Source: Bacillota bacterium
Lineage (GTDB): Bacteria > Bacillota > Proteinivoracia > UBA4975 > VEMY01
Assembly: GCA_009711825.1 (NCBI GenBank)
Contig: VEMY01000014.1
Coordinates: 1-43,309, forward strand
Length of the DNA stretch: 43,309 nt
Direction: 5' to 3'
Positions 1 to 8,162 of the stretch are shown piece by piece. The notes beneath the pieces are model-generated. The model saw nothing but the letters and a program-made list of their open reading frames with translations, was not told where the DNA came from and did not search any database. Positions within the stretch are counted from its first letter, which is position 1, and each line of letters begins with the position of its first letter. Both the position numbers and the translations under genes were made by a program.

Positions 1-40
1 GAGGGTGGCTACTGAGGGATAAGTCCCCAGCCATACCCTC
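1..40. other. Hairpin-forming sequence at window edge
   Basis: Positions 1-10 pair with 29-40 apart from a two-base bulge, enclosing an inner GGGA/TCCC hairpin. It could be the end of a structured RNA or a terminator belonging to something upstream of the window. I do not recognise a family. The rest of 41-199 is AT-rich and I see no gene in it. Confidence 0.3.
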
Positions 41-199
41 CAATGGGGATACTAGCCTAATAATGGCCATGGGTAGATGCTAATTAAACTAATTGGTGGT
101 CATTACGACCATATCTGCAGTGGAATCATTAGTAATTCTACTTGTTTTCACTAACTCCTTCTAAAATTTATATTTTTTCAGCAAAATATAATAATTTGT

Positions 200-229
200 A
201 AAGGCACCTGCCAGTTCGCAGGTGCCTTT
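200..229. terminator. Intrinsic terminator, LPXTG protein gene
   Basis: Perfect 12-bp stem (200-211 with 218-229) and a 6-base loop, with A/T-rich flanks on both sides. It lies 13 bases past the stop of the minus-strand LPXTG gene and could also end transcription entering from the left. Confidence 0.8.
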
Positions 230-242
230 AATACTGTTCAGT

Positions 243-1211
243 CTATTTTTTGCTTAACTTACGTAGACCAACCAGAGCAGCGCCAACGCCTACCGGCAAC
301 AACCACATAACGTTAGTCCCGGTTTTAGGCAGTTCCTCTTTTTCGTCATCTTCAATCACCGGATCTTCTTGCTCATCTGCAGATTCCTTGGGATCTTGTG
401 GATCTGCAGGCTCTTCCGGATCCTCCGGCTCTTCGGGCAATGTCAGCTCAGTTCCGGCTAGGCCGGCGGTTGCTGTACGGCCGTTGAGATTCCATACAAT
501 ATTACTGCCATCCCAATCATGAATCACAAAAGCATTGGTTTCATGAACGCCAAATCCGGTACGGCCAGGGCGACCCTCAACTACATTGGGGAAGCCAAAT
601 TCTGTGGGCAGCAACTCCTGATGTGTGTCGGGGGTGATAAAGTTACTAATATCATCCCTTGCCACATCGACTTCATACGGTTGCCCCGCCCGGGTACTGC
701 GGTTCTCATAACCGAAATACGCGGAGTATGTTCCGTCCTCATGCTCTACCCAGCCTTCAAAGATTGGGCTGATGTCGATTACGGGTTTAAACTCTTTGTC
801 TGGATTGATGCTGGCAGTAGCAGTACTGCCGGCCAGACTCCAGACAATGTTGCCAACACCGTCCCAATTCTCAATTACAAAGGCGTTGGTTTCATGGATC
901 CCGAAACCAGTCCGTCCAGGACGCCCCTCGACAACACCGGGGAAACCAAATTCCGTGGGCAACAATTCGCTGTAGGTATCGGGAGTAAGTTTGTTTGTAA
1001 TGCTGTCTTCTGCTGTGACCACATAAGGTTCGCCGCCCAGCGTACTCCGGTTTTCATAGCCAAAGTACAGATTGTATGTCCCATCATCGTTTTGAATCCA
1101 GCCTTCAAAAATCGGGCTGATGTCAATTACCGGCTCCTCACTAGCAGCAAACAGTGTCATCGGCGATAACACCAACAACACAACCAACAACAACGCACAT
1201 CGTTTCGCCAT
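243..1211 (-). CDS. LPXTG-anchored surface protein with two tandem repeats
   Basis: A 322-residue exported protein. Residues 1-22 form a signal peptide (MAKR, hydrophobic core, AxA-type end). Two closely similar modules of about 110 residues follow (about 28-140 and 143-255), each starting PVIDISPIFEGW and containing FGYENRST, LLPTEFGFP, VVEGRPGRTGFG and HETNAFVI. A Pro/Glu/Asp-rich spacer (about 256-290) leads to the sorting signal LPKTG, a hydrophobic stretch and a basic RKLSKK tail, the textbook arrangement for sortase attachment to peptidoglycan. AGGAGG precedes the ATG. I do not recognise the repeat family; a binding or structural role on the wall is inference. No sortase is in the window. 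Confidence 0.85.
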   Translation of the reverse strand: MAKRCALLLVVLLVLSPMTLFAASEEPVIDISPIFEGWIQNDDGTYNLYFGYENRSTLGGEPYVVTAEDSITNKLTPDTYSELLPTEFGFPGVVEGRPGRTGFGIHETNAFVIENWDGVGNIVWSLAGSTATASINPDKEFKPVIDISPIFEGWVEHEDGTYSAYFGYENRSTRAGQPYEVDVARDDISNFITPDTHQELLPTEFGFPNVVEGRPGRTGFGVHETNAFVIHDWDGSNIVWNLNGRTATAGLAGTELTLPEEPEDPEEPADPQDPKESADEQEDPVIEDDEKEELPKTGTNVMWLLPVGVGAALVGLRKLSKK

Positions 1212-1294
1212 GCAACTCCTCCTAAATATTGATAGGACATATTATTCCCATGTGCAGGAGAATATGCTTAATATTCCAATTTTGCTTAACAAAA

Positions 1295-1327
1295 ACAAAC
1301 CGAACTGAAAATAACAGTCCGGTTTGT
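1295..1327 (-). terminator. Terminator of FmdB-family gene
   Basis: A 13-bp stem with one G-U pair (1295-1307 with 1315-1327), followed on the minus strand by a T-rich run. It lies just after the stop of the minus-strand zinc-ribbon gene. Confidence 0.75.
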
Positions 1328-1348
1328 ATACAATAATCTGTTATTCGG

Positions 1349-1552
1349 TTAACAAGAGCTGCAGTTGCCGCCGGGGCAGCCGCCACACTTGTCGCCGCCC
1401 TTTATCCCCGGTGCGGCAAATGAAGATACGATTCGCTCCAGGCCGCGGCAGCCACAGTGAGCGCAGACCAGTTCTTCACCGCTCTCCCCCATCTTGCACA
1501 GCTGTTCCATTTGCCCGGCGCACTTTTTGCATTTGAATTCGTATAAAGGCAT
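1349..1552 (-). CDS. FmdB-family zinc ribbon protein
   Basis: A 67-residue protein starting MPLYEFKCKKC, the hallmark of the FmdB/CxxC_CxxC_SSSS family, with a second pair CAHCGC at about 31-36 making one zinc ribbon. The C-terminus is Gly/Cys-rich (CGGCPGGNCSSC), a common tail in this family. The biochemical role is unknown; regulatory functions proposed for relatives are not well established. A GAGGAGGG ribosome binding site precedes the ATG, and the gene has its own terminator, so it looks monocistronic. Confidence 0.85.
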   Translation of the reverse strand: MPLYEFKCKKCAGQMEQLCKMGESGEELVCAHCGCRGLERIVSSFAAPGIKGGDKCGGCPGGNCSSC

Positions 1553-1623
1553 GGAATCCCTCCTCCAGTTAAATTATAATAAATGAGTTGCCGGAGTGCA
1601 ATTATTGTCAAGGAGTGGTTGAA

Positions 1624-2109
1624 ATGCTGACAAAACATTTGGTTCGTGGCGGCGTAATTGCCGCTTTATATGTAATCCTTACTGTCCCCCTGGCCTCCCT
1701 GGCCTTTGGGCCAATTCAAATCCGCCCGGCGGAAGCGCTTACGGTGTTGCCAATCTTGTTCCCTGAGGCAATTCCCGGGGTATTTATCGGTTGTTTGCTG
1801 GCCAACACAATTTCCATGTTTGGCTGGATAGACATAGTATTTGGCAGTTCAATTACTTTGCTGGCCGCAATTGTTACCCGTCTCACCAGAAAGACAGTCT
1901 TTGCGTTTCTGAGCCCGGTCATTTTTAACGCGGTGTTAATCAGTACATATGTGGCCTGGTTTATCACTGATGAATGGTTCTCTACCACATACTGGGTGGC
2001 CTACGGCCAGACCGCTGTTTCAATTGCCATCAGTCAGGCGATTGTGGTCTTCGGCCTTGGCGTACCGCTGATTGCCTGGCTGCGCAAAGTTTACTTACAT
2101 GAATATTAA
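1624..2109 (+). CDS. QueT-family transporter (queuosine precursor uptake)
   Basis: A 161-residue membrane protein with about five hydrophobic segments, matching the QueT/COG4708 family of substrate-binding components proposed to import queuosine precursors, probably with a shared ECF energizing module encoded elsewhere. Family-like stretches are LAFGPIQIRPAEALTVLP near the N-terminus and FGSSITLLAA mid-protein. I chose the ATG at 1624 because AAGGAG lies at the right distance upstream; an earlier in-frame ATG at 1588 has no ribosome binding site. Relatives are often under preQ1 riboswitches, but I saw no preQ1 aptamer in the short leader. The family call is firm, the substrate is inferred. 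Confidence 0.85.
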   Translation: MLTKHLVRGGVIAALYVILTVPLASLAFGPIQIRPAEALTVLPILFPEAIPGVFIGCLLANTISMFGWIDIVFGSSITLLAAIVTRLTRKTVFAFLSPVIFNAVLISTYVAWFITDEWFSTTYWVAYGQTAVSIAISQAIVVFGLGVPLIAWLRKVYLHEY

Positions 2110-2139
2110 CTTCTGCATATTTGACTTAATCATCATTCT

Positions 2140-2161
2140 AGGGCTGCCCGCGGGCAGCCCT
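2140..2161. terminator. Bidirectional terminator between queT and LCP gene
   Basis: A perfect 22-base GC-rich palindrome between two convergent genes, able to end both. Confidence 0.75.
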
Positions 2162-2171
2162 AGTCTTTGTA

Positions 2172-3539
2172 CTAATCGTCTTCACTGTTCTCAGTATTTG
2201 TCTCGTCTTCGCTTTCAGATTCATCTTCATTTCCGGACTCTTCCTGGTCCTGGGGATCCTCTTCCTGGTCACCAGCGCCAGGGTCGTCATTGTCGTCACT
2301 ATCCTGCTCTCCACCCGAATCGTCACCTGTGCCCTCGTCAACTTCATCCTGTTCATCAGACGGGTCGACTCCCTGTCCCTCATCGGCCTTGGGTGGCGGG
2401 TCATGCTCGCTCTCATCGTCAGGTTCTTCGTCAGGAAGGGGCGGATACAAGGTATCGGTGGGCCTTGGGTCGACACTTATGCCCCAGATATCTTTGATTA
2501 GCTCCACCCTGGCTTGTTGGTCGATTAGATAGTACCAACTGGAGAAGCTGACATTTTCGCTCATTCTGCCCATACCCAGTGAGCCCGGCATAATGTGGGT
2601 GTTAATGTTATCCGGGCGTATATTGTGGGTGGCAAACAAGGCCAGGGAAGCCATTTGTTCAACTGTGAGGTTGGTCTCCACATTGTTGCGCATGTTCATA
2701 TAGACTTCCGGCGCCTTTAGCAGCTTGTTGGCCCGACTAAACTGCTCGAAAGCTGCTACCATAATCTGCTGCTGATTTTTATTACGCTGAATATCGCCAA
2801 GGGCAAAGTCACGGTTACGAACATACCAAAGGAATTGACGCCCGCTGAGTCGTTGATATCCTGCTTCCACAACCAAATTTCCATGGCCGGTATAGACATT
2901 GGTCTCGACATCGTACCAAACTCCACCGAGGATGTCGATAATCTCGCTGACGCCATCCATGTCCAGGGAAACCCAATAATGGATTGGAACGTTAAGCGCC
3001 ATGCTCACCGTCTGGCGCACCGAGTTGAGACCGCTTTCATGCCGCTCCTGGGGATCTGTGAGGCCGGTAATCGCTGTGCTCCAACCGTAATAGTAGGAAG
3101 CATTGATCTTATCCCGGCCGCCACCCCGGTCATAGATGGGCACCAAAGTGTCCCGGGGAATGTTAATTACATCCACCTGGCCAGTTTCCAGGTTGACAGC
3201 CGCTACCATCAGCGTATCAGGGCGGTATGAGTCATGGGTTTCGTCCCGGGCTTCGTTGCGATCAAAGCCAAATAAAGCTATGTTGATAATATTTTCATCA
3301 AAGGCCTCGTTAATATCGAGAATTCCGTCATCATCATTGTCGGGCCATTCCACATCACCGGGTATTAGCCGACCTTTGGTATCGTTTAGACGCTGCCAGT
3401 ACCAAGCGCCTGTTAGAGGCACGGTGATGAGCAAGAAGATGCTGGTCAAGAGAAGGACACGTTTTTTTTTGCTCTGGGAATTAAACCAACGGCGGGCTTG
3501 TCCCAATTTATTGTGTATGTTTTGTAGTAATTTTTGCAA
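2172..3539 (-). CDS. LytR-CpsA-Psr (LCP) protein, acidic tail
   Basis: A 455-residue LCP phosphotransferase-like protein of the class that attaches secondary polymers such as teichoic acids to peptidoglycan at the outer membrane face. There is a short basic cytoplasmic segment, one membrane anchor (about 28-48), then the LCP domain with FGFDR, YRPDT, INIPRDTLVP and DKINASYYYG, which carry the conserved Arg/Asp residues expected to bind pyrophosphate and metal. From about residue 370 the protein is an extremely Asp/Glu-rich tail. Start is TTG with GGGGGTG upstream. It lies downstream of a paralogue on the same strand, with a terminator between them. The tail is unusual for LCP proteins. Confidence 0.9.
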   Translation of the reverse strand: MQKLLQNIHNKLGQARRWFNSQSKKKRVLLLTSIFLLITVPLTGAWYWQRLNDTKGRLIPGDVEWPDNDDDGILDINEAFDENIINIALFGFDRNEARDETHDSYRPDTLMVAAVNLETGQVDVINIPRDTLVPIYDRGGGRDKINASYYYGWSTAITGLTDPQERHESGLNSVRQTVSMALNVPIHYWVSLDMDGVSEIIDILGGVWYDVETNVYTGHGNLVVEAGYQRLSGRQFLWYVRNRDFALGDIQRNKNQQQIMVAAFEQFSRANKLLKAPEVYMNMRNNVETNLTVEQMASLALFATHNIRPDNINTHIMPGSLGMGRMSENVSFSSWYYLIDQQARVELIKDIWGISVDPRPTDTLYPPLPDEEPDDESEHDPPPKADEGQGVDPSDEQDEVDEGTGDDSGGEQDSDDNDDPGAGDQEEDPQDQEESGNEDESESEDETNTENSEDD

Positions 3540-3613
3540 GCTCTACACCCCCGTGTGCTTTATTATACGGTGACAAGCAAGGTTTGTAAATTACAGATAT
3601 TGCTTTCAAAAAA

Positions 3614-3634
3614 CAGCCCGCCGGTGGCGGGCTG
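3614..3634 (-). terminator. Terminator between the two LCP genes
   Basis: A 9-bp GC-rich stem with a 3-base loop; on the minus strand it is followed by a run of T. It ends the upstream LCP gene, so the second gene probably has its own promoter or depends on readthrough. Confidence 0.8.
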
Positions 3635-3652
3635 AATTGTGTAATCGTCAGT

Positions 3653-5074
3653 CTAGTTGTCTGCTTCGTTATCGTCCTCTTCGCCGTTCTCATCTTCGTT
3701 ATCGCTGTCGCAAGTGCATTCTTCTAAATTATTACCACACTTTTTGCACTGTTCCTCGTCCTCACAATCGCCTTCGCAACCAGGCTCACCGCAGTCACAA
3801 TCTTCTTGGTCTTGACAGTCGCCGGTGCATTCAGGGTCACCACAGAATTCACACTCGTTGTCTTCATCTTTTCCGTTGTCCCCGTTATCATCGCCACCGG
3901 TACCATTGCCATTTCCATTCCCATTGCCATTTCCAGGCGGAACCTCCGGCAGTGTGGCGTCATCCTCTTCTTCTTCGCCATCATCATCGGGAAGCGGTGG
4001 CAGCAAGACGTCGGTGGCGCCAGGTGTGACGGAAATGCCCCAGATATCGTATATCATTTGGGCCCTGGCCTGCTGATCTATGATGTAATAAGTGTTGGCG
4101 CGGGTATAACGCTCATTGGGACGACCATAGGCCATGCGCCCGGGCAAGATGTGGCTCTCGATGTTCTCGGGCTTAATATTGCGAGTGGCAAAGAGAGCGA
4201 GGGAGGCCATCTGTTCCACCGTGAGATTGGTCTCCACGTTGTTGCGCATGCTCAGATATACTTCCGGAGCTTTTACCAGTTTGTTTGCCCTGGCGAATTG
4301 TTCGAATGTTGCCTTCAACAGATTCTGCTGGTTTTGCACGCGGCGCAAATCGCCATCGTAGAAATCCCGGGTTCGGGCATACCAGAGAAACTGACGGCCA
4401 TTGAGCTTTTGGTAGCCCTTTTCGATGACACGGTTACCATGACCGGTGTAGACATCGTGCTCCACGTCATACCAGACCCCGCCCATGATGTTTACAATCT
4501 CAACCACACCGTCCATATCCAAGGAAACCCAATAGTGGATTGGCACATTCAATGCCATACTCACGGTCTGACGTACTGAGTTGAGGCCACTCTTATGTTG
4601 CTCATCGGGGTCAGTAATGCCAGTAATTGCTTTGTCCCAGCCATAGTAGTAGGAGTGGTTGATCTTGTCTTTACCGCCCCCGCGGTTGTAAATAGGAACC
4701 AAAGTGTCCCTGGGAATACTGACCAGGTCCACCTCCCCGGTCTCCAGGTTGATGGATGCGACCATTATTGTGTCTGGCCGGTAGGCAATGTAGATTTCGT
4801 CCCGCGCTTCTGTGCGGTCAAAGCCAAAAAGGGCGATGTTGATTATGTTCTCGTCAAAAGCTTCCCAGATATCTAGGATTTCATCATTGTCACCTTCGGG
4901 CCATTCCACTTGGAGGCGCCCTTTGGTATCGCCCAGACGGCTCCAGTACCAACTGCTGGCTGCGCCTGCCACCGATCCGGTAAGCAGGAGCACGATTACA
5001 GTAACGGTCAGGACCCGCTTGGCCTTGGGCAGCGATCTATACTTTTTTTTGATTTTGCGAAAGAATGCTTTCAC
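3653..5074 (-). CDS. LCP-family protein with Cys-rich, acidic tail
   Basis: A 473-residue paralogue of the neighbouring LCP protein: basic N-terminus, membrane anchor (about residues 22-42), LCP domain with FGFDR, YRPDT, SIPRDTLVP and DKINHSYYYG. The C-terminal region differs: an Asn-Gly repeat linker (NGNGNGNGNG), then about 60 residues with three cysteine clusters of similar spacing (CEFCGDPECTGDC, CDCGEPGCEGDC, CKKCGNNLEECTC), then an acidic end. The clusters could bind metal or form disulfides outside the cell; I know no precedent in LCP proteins. I place the start at the GTG at 5074 because GGGGTG lies just upstream, as in the paralogue; a TTG at 5095 is the alternative. Confidence 0.88.
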   Translation of the reverse strand: MKAFFRKIKKKYRSLPKAKRVLTVTVIVLLLTGSVAGAASSWYWSRLGDTKGRLQVEWPEGDNDEILDIWEAFDENIINIALFGFDRTEARDEIYIAYRPDTIMVASINLETGEVDLVSIPRDTLVPIYNRGGGKDKINHSYYYGWDKAITGITDPDEQHKSGLNSVRQTVSMALNVPIHYWVSLDMDGVVEIVNIMGGVWYDVEHDVYTGHGNRVIEKGYQKLNGRQFLWYARTRDFYDGDLRRVQNQQNLLKATFEQFARANKLVKAPEVYLSMRNNVETNLTVEQMASLALFATRNIKPENIESHILPGRMAYGRPNERYTRANTYYIIDQQARAQMIYDIWGISVTPGATDVLLPPLPDDDGEEEEDDATLPEVPPGNGNGNGNGNGTGGDDNGDNGKDEDNECEFCGDPECTGDCQDQEDCDCGEPGCEGDCEDEEQCKKCGNNLEECTCDSDNEDENGEEDDNEADN

Positions 5075-5123
5075 ACCTACACCCCGTTTATTCAAAATTT
5101 CACAAGATTAATTATACCTTATT

Positions 5124-5142
5124 TGCGGTGAAAATTACCGCA
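5124..5142 (-). terminator. Possible weak terminator
   Basis: A 6-bp stem (5124-5129 with 5137-5142) after the stop of the next minus-strand gene, without a strong T run. Tentative. Confidence 0.3.
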
Positions 5143-5169
5143 TTAGAGAAATTTATTATAGTGTCTCGG

Positions 5170-5907
5170 TCAATCGACGCTGAACCTAGCGATTCCAAGC
5201 ACAGAGTGGTCGCCGTCTGCCAGTCCGGTGACCCGCAGGCGGTATTCACCAGGAGCAAGCTCGGCTTCACCGCTGAATTCCAGCGTCCCGCCCGGAGGAA
5301 TAATGGTGGTATTCTGGCCGAAATCGTGGAATGTGCATTCAACACCGTCCCAGGTATCATAGTCGACCATCTTCTCTAGGGCCAACGCCTGGCTGCCGCT
5401 GAGGACGGCAGGGGTTTCTTTGTGGTTCTCCAGGCTGAACCTCATTACCTCGCCCAGCTCCACCGCCACCAAGAAGTCCGGCTCTGTAACCTTGATTCGG
5501 GGTGATTCCAAGCTAAACCGGGTGCCGTCTTCACCAAAGTATCCCTGGATAACCAGGCGGTAGGTGCCAGGGCTGAGGAACTCCGGCGGTATTTCGTAGA
5601 CAATCTCGTCGGCGGCGGTGGGTTTCATGGCATGGGAGGGGGCGGGGTGGTAATACTCTGACCAACTGTTGTTCTGCCGACGGTAGATTGCCACCCCTTC
5701 CCAATTGGTTGGCAGGAAAAGATTGAGCTTCTCGGTATTTTCGATGACCAAAGTTACTCCCTCGTCTATAGCGTAAACTGTAGCCTGAACAGCGGCTGCC
5801 AACAGCGGTTCATCGGTGTTCTTACCACAAGATGTTGCCGCATGGATCAACACAGCGAAAACACAAATGATGGCGACAGTGATTAGAAACGACCGAAATC
5901 TGGCCAT
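5170..5907 (-). CDS. Exported Ig-like-domain protein, possible lipoprotein
   Basis: A 245-residue exported protein with a hydrophobic N-terminal segment ending in a cysteine (AATSC at about 23-27), a weak lipobox. The body resembles the immunoglobulin-like beta-sandwich proteins of Gram-positive bacteria: VTLVIENTEKLNL near the start, then a GTYRLVIQGYF strand pair typical of an extracellular domain with ligand- or resistance-sensing relatives. The second half repeats the logic (PGGTLEFSGEAELAPGEYRLRV). The substrate and function are unknown. GGGAGGTGG precedes the ATG. It is flanked by LCP genes downstream and an amidohydrolase upstream, apparently as its own unit. Confidence 0.65.
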   Translation of the reverse strand: MARFRSFLITVAIICVFAVLIHAATSCGKNTDEPLLAAAVQATVYAIDEGVTLVIENTEKLNLFLPTNWEGVAIYRRQNNSWSEYYHPAPSHAMKPTAADEIVYEIPPEFLSPGTYRLVIQGYFGEDGTRFSLESPRIKVTEPDFLVAVELGEVMRFSLENHKETPAVLSGSQALALEKMVDYDTWDGVECTFHDFGQNTTIIPPGGTLEFSGEAELAPGEYRLRVTGLADGDHSVLGIARFSVD

Positions 5908-5986
5908 TGGCCTCCACCTCCCAGGTTATTGCACACCTATATAGTTAGACGTAGAAACACATGATTTTGTTTCAAAAACTGGTAAA

Positions 5987-7174
5987 CTATTTTTTCGTGT
6001 ACTCCAAAGCGGTTCCGGCCAGCAGGGCGGTTCCCATCCAGAGCACATCTTCATCCAGGTCAAACTTGGGGTGATGATGGGGATAGACAATACCCTTGTC
6101 GGGATTGCCGGCGCCCAGGAAGAAAAACGTGCCCGGCACCTGCTGCAGGAAAAAGGACATGTCTTCGCCGCCCATGGTGGGCGTGGTCAGTTCCACTACG
6201 TTTTCGCTGCCGACAAGCACTTCCGCGGTTTCGGCAAAGAGCTGGGTGAATTGCTTGTCATTTACCACCGGCGGGTAGCCATCGCCGTAGCTGAAGTTAT
6301 ATTCGGCGCCCCAGGCCTTACAGATATTTGCCAGCACTTGCTCCATGCGGTTGCGTAGCTTATCGCCGGCCGGCTGATGGAAGTAACGAATTGTGCCTAG
6401 CATATCCACCTGCGGTGGAATTATGTTGTGGGTGGAGCCACCCTGGATCTTGCCCACGGTGAGCACCGCCGGATGCAGGGGTGAAATCTCCCGGCTGACG
6501 ATGCGCTGCCAGGCGCTGACCACTTCAGCGGCAATTACGATTGGGTCCACCGTCTCATGGGGCATGGCGCCATGACCGCCCTTGCCAATGACATTGGCCT
6601 CAAAACTGTAGGTGGCAGCCATCATCGGGCCGTAACAGACGCCCACCTGTCCGGCTGTCAGCTCCTTGGCAATCAGGCCGAGATGGCCTCCGACAATCGC
6701 CTGAACCTTGTGGCGGCTGAGGACACCATCATCTATCATTGCCTTAGCGCCGCCCAGGCCTTCTTCGGCCGGCTGAAATATTATAACAAAAGTCCCTGAC
6801 AAATCTTGTCGCATTTCGGCGAGCAGTTTCGCTGCGCCCAGCGCCATGGCCACATGACCATCATGGCCGCAGGCATGCATCTTGCCAGGATATTTGGAAA
6901 CATATTCGTGTTCGTTGGCTTCGGTAACGGGCAGGGCGTCCATGTCGGCGCGGATGCCGATGACCGGGCCGGGCTTGGCGCCACGAACGATGCCGACCAC
7001 ACCACTTTTCCCGACCCCTGTTTCTACTTCGATGTCCCACTGCCGCAGTTTTTGCGCTATGTACTCCGCGGTTTCCTCTACTTCGTAGCCGATTCCCGGA
7101 TGCTGATGGCACCAACGCCGCCATTCCACCAGCTGGGGTTGCAAATTGCGGGCAGCTTCCTTCAGATTTTGCAA
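5987..7174 (-). CDS. M20-family amidohydrolase
   Basis: A 395-residue cytoplasmic metallohydrolase of the M20D/hippurate hydrolase group, which cleaves N-acyl amino acids, N-acetyl-diaminopimelate or aminobenzoyl conjugates. Visible motifs: HQHPGIGYEVEETA at the start, ADMDALPV, HACGHDGH (metal ligands), PAEEGLGGAKAMI with the catalytic Glu, GKGGHGAMPHE in the dimerisation domain, and MGGEDMSFF near the end. Length is normal. The start is TTG with GGGAGG seven bases upstream. The neighbours do not reveal the substrate; peptide scavenging would agree with the peptide transporter elsewhere in the window, but this is inference. Confidence 0.92.
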   Translation of the reverse strand: MQNLKEAARNLQPQLVEWRRWCHQHPGIGYEVEETAEYIAQKLRQWDIEVETGVGKSGVVGIVRGAKPGPVIGIRADMDALPVTEANEHEYVSKYPGKMHACGHDGHVAMALGAAKLLAEMRQDLSGTFVIIFQPAEEGLGGAKAMIDDGVLSRHKVQAIVGGHLGLIAKELTAGQVGVCYGPMMAATYSFEANVIGKGGHGAMPHETVDPIVIAAEVVSAWQRIVSREISPLHPAVLTVGKIQGGSTHNIIPPQVDMLGTIRYFHQPAGDKLRNRMEQVLANICKAWGAEYNFSYGDGYPPVVNDKQFTQLFAETAEVLVGSENVVELTTPTMGGEDMSFFLQQVPGTFFFLGAGNPDKGIVYPHHHPKFDLDEDVLWMGTALLAGTALEYTKK

Positions 7175-7220
7175 ATTAACGCCTCCCTGTCAGAATATTA
7201 TAGCCAATATAATCCAAAAA

Positions 7221-7249
7221 AACAGGCGAAGTCAATGCTTCGCCCTGTT
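7221..7249 (-). terminator. Terminator of rubrerythrin operon
   Basis: An 11-bp stem with one bulge, followed on the minus strand by seven T. It lies just past the rubredoxin-like gene. Confidence 0.85.
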
Positions 7250-7259
7250 CTCTGTGGTT

Positions 7260-7589
7260 TTAGCCCCACTTGCCTTTGCCCATGTGGTTCTCAATTTCGG
7301 CCTTGGCAGATTGACGGGCAAAAGCGGCAAATTCTTTAACTTCGGTGTATAGCTTGACACAACCGGGATCGAGATTATCTTCGATGCCCTGTTCGGACAT
7401 CTCCTCGATACCCTCCAACAGGCCGATCAAATCCATGAGCAAACCATTGCTGAAGCGGCTGCGCTCCACCAGTTTCGCTTTGTCAGCTTCCAGTTGGTTG
7501 AATTTCTCCTGGGGGGCGCCACACTTGGGGCATTTTTCCGGGGCGCCTTCGCCTTCATGCAGGTAATTGCATACAGAACATTTCCACAT
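7260..7589 (-). CDS. Rubredoxin-like domain protein
   Basis: A 109-residue protein with an N-terminal rubredoxin-type iron site, CSVCNYLHEG and CPKCGAP, related to the C-terminal domain of rubrerythrin. A helical region of unknown function follows (residues 40-109). It probably shuttles electrons or binds metal in oxygen or peroxide defence alongside rubrerythrin, whose gene lies immediately upstream with a 33-base gap on the same strand; the two share a terminator. GGAGAG precedes the ATG. The role beyond iron binding is inference. Confidence 0.8.
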   Translation of the reverse strand: MWKCSVCNYLHEGEGAPEKCPKCGAPQEKFNQLEADKAKLVERSRFSNGLLMDLIGLLEGIEEMSEQGIEDNLDPGCVKLYTEVKEFAAFARQSAKAEIENHMGKGKWG

Positions 7590-7622
7590 AATAATCTCTC
7601 CTCCCAGTTATTTATTGTAGGT

Positions 7623-8162
7623 TTAGTAGTTTTCCGCCATCAATTCATACCAGCTTTGCGGATGGAAGCAAGCGGGGCAAAGCTCCGGCGCTTCTTTGCC
7701 GGTATGTACATAACCGCAGTTCCGGCACTTCCACTGGGTCTCTTCGCTACGCTTGAAGACAACTCCATCCTTGATGTTTTGCAAAAGCTTGAGATAGCGG
7801 GCCTCATGATGCTCTTCAACTTCGGCCACTTCGTGGAAGAAGTCGGCGATTTCTTCGAAGCCCTCCTGGCGGGCCACTTCCTCAAACTCTTTATACATTG
7901 TTGTCCATTCGTAATTCTCACCATCAGCGGCGTCCTTGAGGTTTTCCATGGTGTTGCCGATGCCACCAAGATACTTGAAAATTTGCTTGGCATGGGCGCG
8001 CTCATTGTCGGCAGTTTCCATAAACAGGCCGTGGATTTGCTCATAGCCCTCTTTTTTGGCGACTTGGGCATAGAAAGTATACTTGTTCCTTGCCTGGGAC
8101 TCGCCGGCGAATGCCGCCATCAGGTTCTTTTCCGTTTGAGTTCCTTTCAGGGACTTGCTCAA
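7623..8162 (-). CDS. Rubrerythrin
   Basis: A 179-residue peroxide-reducing diiron protein. The ferritin-like domain carries the expected ligands in [22 protein letters not shown] and [13 protein letters not shown], and the C-terminal rubredoxin domain shows [10 protein letters not shown] and CPACFHPQ. It would reduce hydrogen peroxide using electrons from rubredoxin or NADH-linked partners, the usual anaerobe defence. I chose the TTG at 8162 (protein MSKSLKGT...) since AAGGAG lies ten bases upstream; a GTG at 8171 sits almost on the Shine-Dalgarno. First gene of a two-gene operon with a palindromic candidate operator upstream. Confidence 0.95.
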   Translation of the reverse strand: MSKSLKGTQTEKNLMAAFAGESQARNKYTFYAQVAKKEGYEQIHGLFMETADNERAHAKQIFKYLGGIGNTMENLKDAADGENYEWTTMYKEFEEVARQEGFEEIADFFHEVAEVEEHHEARYLKLLQNIKDGVVFKRSEETQWKCRNCGYVHTGKEAPELCPACFHPQSWYELMAENY